In this document: piece by piece, positions 1 through 9,145 of the stretch
Position numbering within the stretch: position 1 is the first letter of the stretch
Layout: each line of letters begins with the position of its first letter
Assembly: GCA_902547825.1 (NCBI GenBank)
Contig: CACCPE010000001.1
Coordinates: 1 to 64,000 of the forward strand
DNA: 64,000 bases
Source: an uncultured Pelagibacteraceae bacterium
Lineage (GTDB): Bacteria > Pseudomonadota > Alphaproteobacteria > Pelagibacterales > Pelagibacteraceae
Direction of reading: 5' to 3'
Program-made: the position numbers and the translations under genes
The notes under the pieces: model-generated
The model's database searches: none
What the model saw: only the letters and a program-made list of their open reading frames with translations
Told to the model about the DNA's origin: nothing

Positions 1-882
1 AGTTGGGTATCTTATGAACCTCAAGCAGAGATAGGTTCAAATAAAGTTCATTGGTTAGAGACATCTAGAGAAAATAACTGGTTTCCAACTGCTAAAGAAT
101 TAGATAATAAACTGAAAAAATTAGGGAAAAAGAAAAATTTAATTTTAATTTTAAATTCACCTAATAATCCCTCAGGTACAATATGCGATAATCTTAAAGA
201 ATTGGCTTTAGTAGCTAAAAAATACAAGTTAATTATTCTTTCAGATGAAATTTATACTGATCTTTCATTTGATAATAGCTACAAATCTATTTCCGAATTT
301 TATCCCAACTCTACTTTTATAAGTGGTGGATTAAGTAAATGGTGTGGAGCAGGCGGATGGAGACTAGGATTTCTAGCTGTTCCAAATAAATTAAAAGAAT
401 TCATGAAAAGTTTGAAATCTTTAGCAAGCGAATCTTATTCAACTGTAAATACACCAACTCAATTTGCTGCAGTCGAAGCTTACCATAGTGATTATGAGGA
501 TTACAAACTAAAAGTAAGATCTATACTTAATGCCGTAGGCACTTACGTTTACAATAATCTAAAATCAAATAAAATTTTAATTAATCCACCACAAGGAGCC
601 TTTTATTTAATGCCTGAATTTAAAAACAAAAAATTTAAAAGTTCTTCTCAATTGTGTGATGCTATATTGAATGATACAGGGGTTGCCATGTTACCTGGAT
701 CTGATTTTGGTTTTAGCCCAAAAAGAATGTTAGCTAGGTTAAGTTATACCGATTTCGACGGATTAGAATTTTTTAAAAGTGTCTCTAACTATAAATCTAT
801 AAGTGAGGAAATGGTTAAGAGGTATGCCCCAAATGTGGCTGAGGGCACTGCTAAGCTCTCAAATTGGGCCAAAAATTTATAA
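1..882 (+). CDS. Pyridoxal-phosphate aminotransferase class I/II, 5' truncated by window edge
   Basis: Frame is open from base 1 (SWVSYEPQAEIGSNKVHWLE...LILNSPNNPSGT...LSDEIYTDLSF...GGLSKWCGAGGWRLGF). NPSGT, DEIY and the SK..GAGGWRLG PLP-lysine motif are typical of fold-type I aminotransferases. The track ORF starts internally at 202. Confidence 0.93.
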   Translation, partial: SWVSYEPQAEIGSNKVHWLETSRENNWFPTAKELDNKLKKLGKKKNLILILNSPNNPSGTICDNLKELALVAKKYKLIILSDEIYTDLSFDNSYKSISEFYPNSTFISGGLSKWCGAGGWRLGFLAVPNKLKEFMKSLKSLASESYSTVNTPTQFAAVEAYHSDYEDYKLKVRSILNAVGTYVYNNLKSNKILINPPQGAFYLMPEFKNKKFKSSSQLCDAILNDTGVAMLPGSDFGFSPKRMLARLSYTDFDGLEFFKSVSNYKSISEEMVKRYAPNVAEGTAKLSNWAKNL

Positions 883-890
883 AAATCTCT

Positions 891-940
891 TTGACCTTAA
901 TTAAATATCGTAGTTAAATTAATCATTATAACAAGAGGAG
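891..940 (+). promoter_or_regulatory. Putative sigma70-like promoter (TTGACC-N17-TTAAAT) and Shine-Dalgarno (AGAGGAG) upstream of the TAXI binding protein
   Basis: TTGACC at 891-896, TTAAAT at 914-919, AGAGGAG at 934-940, ATG at 946. Confidence 0.5.
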
Positions 941-945
941 TACAA

Positions 946-1950
946 ATGAAAAAAATGACGTCATTGATTTCAGCGGTACTAGTAATGTTTGCTTTTTCAA
1001 GCCCACTTACTTCAATCGCAAAATCAGCAGAGTTCTTCACTATAGGAACAGGCGGACCAACTGGAGTTTATTTCCAAACAGGTAACGCTATCTGTAAAAT
1101 GTTACACAAATCAGCAATTAGTGCTGACCACGGTAGAAAAAAAGGTACAGCTAAAGCTTATAGATGTACCGCACCTTCAACGGGTGGTTCTAACTACAAT
1201 ATTGGACAAATCAAAGATGGTGAGTTTCAATTTGGTGTTGCTCAGTCAGACTGGCAGTACCATGCTTACAATGGTTCTAGTAAATGGGAAGGAAAGCAGT
1301 TCAGCGACTTAAGAGCTGTATTTTCTGTTCACAATGAACCTTTCCAAATTTGGGCAAGTAAAAAATCTGGAATTAAGAATTTTAAAGGCCTAAAGGGAAA
1401 AACAGTAAACATAGGTAATCCAGGTTCTGGTCAAAGAGGAACTATGGAAGAATTAATGAAAGCTATGGGAGCAGATATGAGTATGTTTAAAGCAACTACT
1501 GAACTTACTTCTTCTGAACAAGTAAAAGCTCTTTGCGACGGTAAAATAGATGCATTTGGATACTCAGTAGGATTTCCAAATGGCGCTATGGAGCAAGCAG
1601 CCACTTGTAAAGCAAAAGCAAGCCCAATTAATTTAACTGGTGCGCCAGTGCAAGGCTTAATTGATGGTGCTGACTACTATGCAAAAGCTGTAATTCCAAA
1701 AGGAACTTACTCAAATCAGAAAAAAGACGCTACTACGTTTGGTGTAAAAGCTACTGTTGTTACTAGCGCAAATGTTTCTGAAGAGCTTGTATACTTAGTA
1801 ACAAAAGCGGTAATGGAAAACTTTGATGATTTCAGAGCTCAACACCCTGCTTTTGGACCATTGGAAAAGAAAAACATGATAGCTGACGGTTTATCAGCTC
1901 CATTACATCCAGGTGCAATTAAGTACTACAAAGAAGCTGGATTAATGTAA
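946..1950 (+). CDS. TAXI family TRAP transporter solute-binding protein
   Basis: Signal peptide followed by FTIGTGGPTGVYFQTGNAIC and KTVNIGNPGSGQRGTMEELM, typical of TAXI-type periplasmic receptors; next gene is a fused TRAP permease. Confidence 0.93.
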   Translation: MKKMTSLISAVLVMFAFSSPLTSIAKSAEFFTIGTGGPTGVYFQTGNAICKMLHKSAISADHGRKKGTAKAYRCTAPSTGGSNYNIGQIKDGEFQFGVAQSDWQYHAYNGSSKWEGKQFSDLRAVFSVHNEPFQIWASKKSGIKNFKGLKGKTVNIGNPGSGQRGTMEELMKAMGADMSMFKATTELTSSEQVKALCDGKIDAFGYSVGFPNGAMEQAATCKAKASPINLTGAPVQGLIDGADYYAKAVIPKGTYSNQKKDATTFGVKATVVTSANVSEELVYLVTKAVMENFDDFRAQHPAFGPLEKKNMIADGLSAPLHPGAIKYYKEAGLM

Positions 1951-1970
1951 TCTAACTTTTTAGTTTTATT

Positions 1971-2005
1971 AAAAAAGGCCCAATATTTATTGGGCCTTTT
2001 TTTTT
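1971..2005 (+). terminator. Intrinsic (Rho-independent) terminator
   Basis: GGCCCAATA-TT-TATTGGGCC inverted repeat (1977-1996) followed by a run of T, just after the TAXI stop codon; also an A-run on the 5' side. Confidence 0.9.
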
Positions 2006-2027
2006 AGAATAAGGTATCTTAACTAAA

Positions 2028-4355
2028 ATGAATCAAAACATTCAAAGTAAGATAAAAAAAAAAATTCAGGAAGATATTTCTCCGACTAGAAATTTATCAG
2101 GTATCCATTTAAAAATAGTTTTTGGAATAGCAATACTTTGGACCTTTTTCCAACTTTGGATTGCCTCTCCTTTTCCTTTTTGGTTAAATTTTGGAATGTT
2201 TAAGGGATTACCTGCTAGAGCAATTCATCTAGGTTTTGCTTTAACTTTAGCTTTTTTAATTTTTCCAGCAGTAAGGGGAAAAAAGATTTCAGTACTTGAT
2301 ATTATAATTAGTATAACTGGGGCATTAAGTTGTTTATATATTTATTTTTTCTATGACGATTTAGTAAATAGAGGCGGTATCCTTTTAATAAAAGAAGTAT
2401 TTGGTTTTAAAGTTCCAGTTGAACTTATAATTGGGGCCATAGGTATATTAATTTTGTTAGAAGCAACTAGACGAGCCATAGGCTTACCTTTAGTTATAAT
2501 TGCAATCTGTTTCCTCTTGTTTTCTTATTTCGGAAAGTATGCACCTGATATCATTTCTCATGGCGGACTTTCTGTAAAAAGATTAGTAGGATTTCAATGG
2601 TTTGATCAAGAAGCAATTTTCGGAATACCAATTGGAGTTTCAGTAGATTTTATATTTTTGTTTGTCCTCTTTGGAGCTTTATTAGAAACTGCTGGTGGCG
2701 GAAAGTATTTTTTAGATTTAGCTTTTGCAATGGTTGGAAAAATGCGAGGAGGTCCAGCAAAAGCTGCTATTTTAGGGTCTGGAATGACTGGTATGATCTC
2801 AGGCTCATCAATTGCAAATACTGTAACAACTGGAACTTTTACAATTCCAATAATGAAAAAAACAGGTTTCTCCCAAGAGAAAGCAGGAGCTATTGAGGTA
2901 TCTTCATCAGTTAACGGTCAAATAATGCCGCCAGTTATGGGAGCCGCTGCTTTTGTAATGGCAAGTTTTATAGGTGTTACGTATTTTGAAGTTGTTAAAC
3001 ATGCTTTTTTACCAGCTATCATTTCATACATTGCTTTATTTTATATTTCTCATTTAGAAGCCCTTAAATTAGGATTAAAAGGGATGGATGACGCTGATGT
3101 TCCTCACCTAAAGAAAACTTTTTTATCTGGTTTACATTTTTTAATTCCTATTTTTGTTTTAATTTTTTTACTTATTTATATGAGATATACAGCAGGTTTT
3201 TCTATCTTCTACGCAACGTTATCTTTAATATCTGTTAACTTAGTAAGCCGCATAATTAAAAATCCTGATTTTAAAACTGGTTTGATTGATTGGTACAATC
3301 AAACAATATTAGGTCTTCAAAAAGGTGCAATTAACATGGTAGGGGTAGGGATCGCAATCGCTACTGCAGGTATAATTGTTGGCGCGGTGGGTTCTACAGG
3401 TCTAAGTACAAATTTAATCATAGTGATTGAAACGATAGCAAGAGACAATGTAATTATATTAATTTTATTAACTATTATACTTTGCTTGTTACTTGGAATG
3501 GGTCTTCCTACAACTGCAAACTATGTAGTAGTTGCTTCTCTAATGGCTACAGTTTTAGTTGATGTTGGAAATGCTTCGGGCTTTATTTTTCCCTTAATTG
3601 CAGTTCATTTATTCGTATTTTATTTTGGATTGATGGCCGATGTAACACCCCCCGTTGGTTTAGCATCTTATGCAGCAGCGGCAATTTCTGGTGGTGATCC
3701 TTTAAGAACGGGACTTCAAGCTATTTGGTATAGTTTAAGAACTGGAATTTTACCAATAGTCTTTTTGTTTAATCACGAACTACTATTAATAGGGGTAGAT
3801 AGTATCTGGCAAGCTTTGTTAGTTATAGTAACTTCATTGATTGGAATTTTAGTTTTTACTGCTGCTACTCAACAATGGTTTATAAATAGGTTAAGATGGT
3901 ATGAGATCATAGCGTTTTTAATAATATCTTTATCTTTTTTAGCTCCAGATTATGTTTTAGGTAAATTCTATCCTAAATTTAATGAGCAAAAACTTTCTGC
4001 AGAAAATATTCAAAATTTATCTTTTGACCCATCAAAAGAAGTTCATATAAAAGTCACACGAGTTACTGAATACGGAGAAAGATATAAACTATTTGTTATC
4101 GATAAAGGGAAATTTGAAAATAATTATAACCTTGAAGAATATGGTATGACTTTAATTGACCAGAACGATCAATTAACCATCAATAAATTAAACTGGAAAG
4201 GGGAAGCAAAAAAATCTGGAATACAAATGGGTGATATTATTAGTAATTTTAAAATTGAAAATCCTGATAGACCAAATAAAAATATAATCTACCCTTTTGC
4301 GTTAATTTGTCTTTTTGCTTTTGGTTATTTAAACTATAAGAGAACAACTAAATGA
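2028..4355 (+). CDS. TRAP transporter permease, fused DctQ/DctM type (4TM/12TM), with C-terminal extension
   Basis: Polytopic protein with ILGSGMTGMISGSSIANTVTTGTFTIPIMKK and LLGMGLPTTANYVVVASL, typical DctM motifs; long C-terminal tail with a PDZ/DUF3394-like soluble segment before a last TM. Confidence 0.93.
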   Translation: MNQNIQSKIKKKIQEDISPTRNLSGIHLKIVFGIAILWTFFQLWIASPFPFWLNFGMFKGLPARAIHLGFALTLAFLIFPAVRGKKISVLDIIISITGALSCLYIYFFYDDLVNRGGILLIKEVFGFKVPVELIIGAIGILILLEATRRAIGLPLVIIAICFLLFSYFGKYAPDIISHGGLSVKRLVGFQWFDQEAIFGIPIGVSVDFIFLFVLFGALLETAGGGKYFLDLAFAMVGKMRGGPAKAAILGSGMTGMISGSSIANTVTTGTFTIPIMKKTGFSQEKAGAIEVSSSVNGQIMPPVMGAAAFVMASFIGVTYFEVVKHAFLPAIISYIALFYISHLEALKLGLKGMDDADVPHLKKTFLSGLHFLIPIFVLIFLLIYMRYTAGFSIFYATLSLISVNLVSRIIKNPDFKTGLIDWYNQTILGLQKGAINMVGVGIAIATAGIIVGAVGSTGLSTNLIIVIETIARDNVIILILLTIILCLLLGMGLPTTANYVVVASLMATVLVDVGNASGFIFPLIAVHLFVFYFGLMADVTPPVGLASYAAAAISGGDPLRTGLQAIWYSLRTGILPIVFLFNHELLLIGVDSIWQALLVIVTSLIGILVFTAATQQWFINRLRWYEIIAFLIISLSFLAPDYVLGKFYPKFNEQKLSAENIQNLSFDPSKEVHIKVTRVTEYGERYKLFVIDKGKFENNYNLEEYGMTLIDQNDQLTINKLNWKGEAKKSGIQMGDIISNFKIENPDRPNKNIIYPFALICLFAFGYLNYKRTTK

Positions 4356-5689
4356 AAAAAATTATTTTTCTTACAACAATTGGCCTAATTATAGCTGTTT
4401 TCATTAGTTTCTGGTTGATAATAAGCAGTGGTTATGACAAACAAAATAAATCAATTCTTTTTTTAAAAAAAATTATACCCAGTTCAATCGCTAGAAATGT
4501 ACGAGATACTATTTTTTTTATACCAACTTTACAGGAAAGAAATAAATTTTTAGAACTGCAACTTCAGAAATATGAGCAAGGTTTAAAAGGATCTCTTTTT
4601 TATGACGAGAAAATTCAAAAAAAAAATTTAAATTATCAAGTAAAAAAATTTTTCTTACCTTACCCAAGTTTAGATTTAAGTCTAGGCTGGCAAGCGGAAA
4701 AAAACTCCACACGAGCACATTACTTGGAAATAATTGGTGATAAAGTTTTGGTAATCTCAGGAGAAGGTGAAACAATTTATTTTGAAAAACAAAATATAAA
4801 TAAAAATTTTTTAAATCAAAAATATCTAAACAACAATTTACAAGACGTTATAAAAAAAAGAAATAATACTTTAAGCGGCATAAGAGATTTATTTTATGAA
4901 GAAGATTTCATTTATATCAGTGTTGTTGAGATTGGCCAAAAAGGAGGAACACTTAACATTTATAGAGCAAAAAAAGATTTTGAATTTTTAAATTTTGAAA
5001 TTTTTTTTGAAAGCAAAGAGTTCTACGAAAAAGGATATACTTTACAAAGCGGCGGAAGATTAGAAAGCTTTACAAATAATGAAATACTACTAAGTGTAGG
5101 TTTTTTTAATAAACATGAATTTGCTCAAGATGAAAAATCTTTATTAGGAAAAATAATTTCAATTAACAAAGAAAATAAGAATTTTAAAATCCAATCTAGG
5201 GGTCACAGAAATCCCCAAGGTTTATATTACTGGAAGGAGAAAAATATAATTGTAAATTCAGAACATGGACCTAAAGGGGGAGATGAAGTAAATCTAAACT
5301 ATTTAAATAAGAAAATTGAAAAAAACTTTGGCTGGCCAATCTCTTCTTACGGAGAGGCATATACAAGTAAACAAAAAGAGTTTTTTGATAATAGAGGATA
5401 TCTAAAAAAATCACATAGTGATTTTGGTTTTATCGAGCCATTAAAATACTTTAATCCCTCTATCGGGATTAGTGAGATTGTACAACTTAATGATTCAATT
5501 TATGTTTCATCTTTAAGAGCAGAGTCGATTTATGTTATTAAACTATCAGATAAAGAGATAGTTGAGAGGATATCAAGATTAAAGTTTGACAATCGAATAA
5601 GAGACCTAAAATACGATGAAGATAGCAAGTCCTTTTTTTTAATATTTGAAAATACACCTGCTGTTGGTTTCATAAAATTATTAAATTAG
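4352..5689 (+). CDS. Membrane-anchored glucose/sorbosone dehydrogenase-like (PQQ-type) beta-propeller protein
   Basis: N-terminal signal anchor; RGHRNPQGLYYW, NSEHGPKGGDEVN and NFGWPISSYGEAY are hallmark motifs of the GSDH/YliI family. Overlaps the upstream permease gene by 4 nt. Confidence 0.8.
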   Translation: MKKIIFLTTIGLIIAVFISFWLIISSGYDKQNKSILFLKKIIPSSIARNVRDTIFFIPTLQERNKFLELQLQKYEQGLKGSLFYDEKIQKKNLNYQVKKFFLPYPSLDLSLGWQAEKNSTRAHYLEIIGDKVLVISGEGETIYFEKQNINKNFLNQKYLNNNLQDVIKKRNNTLSGIRDLFYEEDFIYISVVEIGQKGGTLNIYRAKKDFEFLNFEIFFESKEFYEKGYTLQSGGRLESFTNNEILLSVGFFNKHEFAQDEKSLLGKIISINKENKNFKIQSRGHRNPQGLYYWKEKNIIVNSEHGPKGGDEVNLNYLNKKIEKNFGWPISSYGEAYTSKQKEFFDNRGYLKKSHSDFGFIEPLKYFNPSIGISEIVQLNDSIYVSSLRAESIYVIKLSDKEIVERISRLKFDNRIRDLKYDEDSKSFFLIFENTPAVGFIKLLN

Positions 5690-5715
5690 GATTAGTCTAA
5701 CAGTTGTAATTATTT

Positions 5716-6414
5716 ATGAAAAATTTCTTAAAAGTTTTAATATTATTATGCATATTTTCTACCTCAATAAACGCTGAAGTAAATTTTCAGCAAAAAAAGT
5801 TTTATTATGAAAACCTAGTTAAAAATTGGTCTAAAATATTTCCAGACAGTAACAGGAATGCTGCCGGTCCAAGGTTTTTCAAGTATTTAATAGACCAAGA
5901 CTTATCTTACGAAGAGTTTAAGGAATATAATAAATTTTATTGTCCTGTTTCAGGTTCATTAATCAACCCGGGAGAAAAACCTGATTATATTTATGTTAAA
6001 GAGTTAAGAACACAAAAAAATATTTGTGGTGAGCTTTATAGATGTTGTTGGCCTTGTTCTTGCGATCTCATGAATTATACAAAAGTTAAAAAAATTAAAC
6101 ACAAATTTAAAGACGGTCCTAAAAAAATTGATGTTTTACTAATTAACAATCCTTGTTCAAAAAAAGATTTTCCTGAGGAAGTAAATAGAAGTTATTTCTG
6201 TAAAAATCAAAGACTAAATGATGAAGAAGTATTTGTAGTCGACGGTAAACTTGTAATAGGTCTTTTCTATGAAGCCAAGAAATGTCAAAAAGCTGATATT
6301 AAAAAGATAGAAGCCAATGAAATTACAGGAAGATTTTGTGCTTTTAAAAACGATATTCCGCTGGAAGAAATGAATATTGGTATGGGTGATATTTTTATTA
6401 GGATGGCGAGATAG
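5716..6414 (+). CDS. Secreted Cys-rich hypothetical protein
   Basis: Signal peptide (MKNFLKVLILLCIFSTSINA); many Cys including CGELYRCCWPCSCD; no family recognised. Confidence 0.75.
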   Translation: MKNFLKVLILLCIFSTSINAEVNFQQKKFYYENLVKNWSKIFPDSNRNAAGPRFFKYLIDQDLSYEEFKEYNKFYCPVSGSLINPGEKPDYIYVKELRTQKNICGELYRCCWPCSCDLMNYTKVKKIKHKFKDGPKKIDVLLINNPCSKKDFPEEVNRSYFCKNQRLNDEEVFVVDGKLVIGLFYEAKKCQKADIKKIEANEITGRFCAFKNDIPLEEMNIGMGDIFIRMAR

Positions 6415-7849
6415 TCATATTGCTTTGTTTGAAAATATAAGTCTTACCTGTTTCTTTTATTTTATAATTATTTGTTTTTCCGTTTGTCCATTTAATTTGT
6501 ACTTCAAAGTCTTTTTCACCATTTCTAATTCCATAATGGGCAACAGGTTCCATTTGGCATAGATATCCTGAACCAGAGTCTATTGTTTTAGAATGTTTTC
6601 TTAAATTGGATGTTAGTGTCACCGTTGCACCTCTAGCTGGAGCTCCATTTTTATTCAAAGCTTTTATTCTTAAATAATTCTTATCTTTTTTTACGTTTGC
6701 TTTGTAAAGTGTAAGTATTTGATTTCCTGTTTCTCCGTGGGCAATCAATAATTCTAAAATTCCGTCTTTATCAATGTCCGCTACAGCAGCACCAGTTCCA
6801 AGACCATTTGCCTCAGAGTTAGAAGTGATATCGATTTCTATTAATTTTCCATTTTCCTTAATTTTAAATAATTTATTTGCTTCCCCAATATTATTAAGAA
6901 ATATTTCATCATATCCATCATTATCAAAATCAGCTGAAATAACCGTTCGAATTTTAGATGGCCTTTTAAAATTACTATCGGCAATGTCTTTAAAGGAGTT
7001 TTCTTTTTTTATAAAAATACGGTGTTCTCCATCCCAATTTCCACTAACAATATCTAATTGACCTCTGTACAAAATATCACTTAACGCAGTACCTCTTCCA
7101 TTTTCATAAGGGTCTAACACATTATACCCAGAAGCCATATCATAAAAAACTCCGTCAACATTCTTATATAAAAAATTTACTCCCCTTTCATTAGCTGCGA
7201 AAATATCAATATTGTTTGATAATATATGTCCAGCAACGACTGCTCTTCCCCCAGTTATTTTATCCAAGCCGAACTCTGCTGCCCTATCTTTTATTCTTCC
7301 CTTTAACTTTTCATAAAATCTTGTTGGACCACCATAATTAGCAACATAAATACCATATTTTCCATTTCCTTTTCTATCTACACATACAACGGAACGACCG
7401 GCTGTGAAGTTTAAATCTATTTGATTTTTCTTTTGTTCAAAAATGTCAGAAAATTTTTTATTTTTTAGATCTATTAATCGGTCGGAATATTTTTTTTCAC
7501 CACTATAAGTATCAGTATTTAAAAAATAAATCTCTTCATACCCGTCAGAGTCAATATCGCAAGCAGCTACACCAATAGTAAAACTTCTTTTATCTGCAAA
7601 CTTAACATCATTTACAATATTTATTAGTTTATTATTTTTGTATGACAAAGCTAAATTTTCACTTCCAAAACCAGCTACTATAAATTCATAAGTACCATCG
7701 TTATCAACATCAGCTACAGAAATACCATATCTAAGACTTTCATAGTTATTTTCTATTAGATCTGTAATGTTCTTAAAGAAATTCGCAGACGCACTTTTAA
7801 TTGTAATAAAAATAAATAATAGTGAAACGAGGACAGTTTTTAATTTCAT
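6398..7849 (-). CDS. FG-GAP/VCBS-repeat exported protein with C-terminal ASPIC/UnbV-like domain
   Basis: Repeated VADVDNDGTYEFI / CDIDSDGYEEIY / ADFDNDGYDEIF / ADIDKDGILELL motifs; C-terminal GSGYLCQMEPVAHYGI resembles ASPIC/UnbV; signal peptide. Confidence 0.88.
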   Translation of the reverse strand: MKLKTVLVSLLFIFITIKSASANFFKNITDLIENNYESLRYGISVADVDNDGTYEFIVAGFGSENLALSYKNNKLINIVNDVKFADKRSFTIGVAACDIDSDGYEEIYFLNTDTYSGEKKYSDRLIDLKNKKFSDIFEQKKNQIDLNFTAGRSVVCVDRKGNGKYGIYVANYGGPTRFYEKLKGRIKDRAAEFGLDKITGGRAVVAGHILSNNIDIFAANERGVNFLYKNVDGVFYDMASGYNVLDPYENGRGTALSDILYRGQLDIVSGNWDGEHRIFIKKENSFKDIADSNFKRPSKIRTVISADFDNDGYDEIFLNNIGEANKLFKIKENGKLIEIDITSNSEANGLGTGAAVADIDKDGILELLIAHGETGNQILTLYKANVKKDKNYLRIKALNKNGAPARGATVTLTSNLRKHSKTIDSGSGYLCQMEPVAHYGIRNGEKDFEVQIKWTNGKTNNYKIKETGKTYIFKQSNMTISPS

Positions 7850-7855
7850 TAAATA

Positions 7856-8248
7856 CTACTGTAGTATTTTCCAAGTTCCACTTGCAGAGGCTACTATGTC
7901 GCTTGAATTAGAAATTTCACAAGAAATAAAAACAAGTGTTTTAGTTTTTTTTAATATTTTTACTTTCCCAACAAGTTTATCACCAAGTTGGCCTACTGAG
8001 ATAAATTTCATATCTAAATTAATTGTTACACATCTCTTGTCACCAGCAACTCTATGTGCAGCAGTCCCCATGCCAGTATCAGCAATAGTAGAGAGGAATC
8101 CACCATGTGCAATTTTACCAGTGTTTAAATGAATTTCTTTAACTTCTACCGTAAAATCATATTGAGTTTCGCTAATCTTTTTTAGCTCTAATCCACCGAG
8201 ATGTTTCATAAATCCTTGATTAGATTCGTCCATAATTTTTTTTACCAT
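7856..8248 (-). CDS. PaaI-family hotdog-fold acyl-CoA thioesterase
   Basis: HLNTGKIAHGGFLSTIADTGMGTAA...TINLDMKFI is typical of PaaI/YdiI thioesterases. Confidence 0.88.
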   Translation of the reverse strand: MVKKIMDESNQGFMKHLGGLELKKISETQYDFTVEVKEIHLNTGKIAHGGFLSTIADTGMGTAAHRVAGDKRCVTINLDMKFISVGQLGDKLVGKVKILKKTKTLVFISCEISNSSDIVASASGTWKILQ

Positions 8249-9122
8249 AAATTGGTATCAATTGTGAAAATATTACTGCTAATAAAATAATCATTATACC
8301 AAACACTTTTATTTCACTTAAAAACTGATCTAATAGTATCCATCCGAAAATTGAAGCAAACACTCCCTCAAGCGAAAATATAATTGCTACTGACGCAGGA
8401 GATAAAACTCTTTGAGCATATGCTTGAAGCATAAAAGCAACTCCACTAGATAAAATTCCAGCGTAAAGCAACTCTGTAATTTCTTTTGAAATTAAATTGA
8501 TTGTCACAGTCTCAAAAGTTAATGCAGGAAAAGAGCAAAATATACCTGCAACTAAACATTGAAAAGTTGCAATTGCTATTGGAAAATTGAAAATTTTTAA
8601 AACTTTATAAATAAAGATTATATGGAAAGCCCAAAAAAATGCACCTATGATGACAAGCATGTCACCAAATCTTACATCATAATTTTTAATTTCACTTAAA
8701 AGCAATCCACCTATTAAACAAAGCGTAACAGAAGGCCAAATAGATGGGTGAATTTTTATTGAAAAAATAAAATATGAAATTAACGGGACTATGACAACAT
8801 AAAGAACAGTAAAGACTGCAGAGTTAGCTATGTCCGTATAAAGAAGCGAAACTTGCTGAAGTATATTTGCCATTCCAAATATTGAGCCTAGTATTAATGT
8901 AAAGAAAAAGACTTTTCTTAAATTAAAATTGATCTTTTTAATTTCGTTTAATTCAAAATATATGAAAAAAGGCAGTAATCCTAAAAATCCTAAAAATAAT
9001 CTTACAGCACAAAATGTATAGGGTCCAATGAAGTCCATTCCTGTATCTTGGGCAACAAAAGTTGTTCCCCAAAGAAACGAACACGCAAGAGCGCAAGATA
9101 TAGGGATCAAATTATTCTTCAT
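8220..9122 (-). CDS. DMT superfamily (EamA) transporter
   Basis: Ten hydrophobic segments and EamA-like CSFLWGTTFVAQDTG...SLEGVFASIFGWILL; start reassigned to the ATG at 9122 (MKNNLIP...) rather than 9185. Confidence 0.88.
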   Translation of the reverse strand: MKNNLIPISCALACSFLWGTTFVAQDTGMDFIGPYTFCAVRLFLGFLGLLPFFIYFELNEIKKINFNLRKVFFFTLILGSIFGMANILQQVSLLYTDIANSAVFTVLYVVIVPLISYFIFSIKIHPSIWPSVTLCLIGGLLLSEIKNYDVRFGDMLVIIGAFFWAFHIIFIYKVLKIFNFPIAIATFQCLVAGIFCSFPALTFETVTINLISKEITELLYAGILSSGVAFMLQAYAQRVLSPASVAIIFSLEGVFASIFGWILLDQFLSEIKVFGIMIILLAVIFSQLIPIYGKKNYGRI

Positions 9123-9145
9123 GTCCCTTACTAATTTAATTTGAT

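Noticed and set aside
202-882. Track ORF start at 202 for the aminotransferase
   Set aside because: Frame is open upstream to base 1 with conserved sequence (NSPNNPSGT); 202 is an internal TTG.
4518-4775. Antisense ORF opposite the GSDH-like gene
   Set aside because: Lies wholly inside a well-supported CDS; low-complexity product; typical shadow ORF of AT-rich coding DNA.
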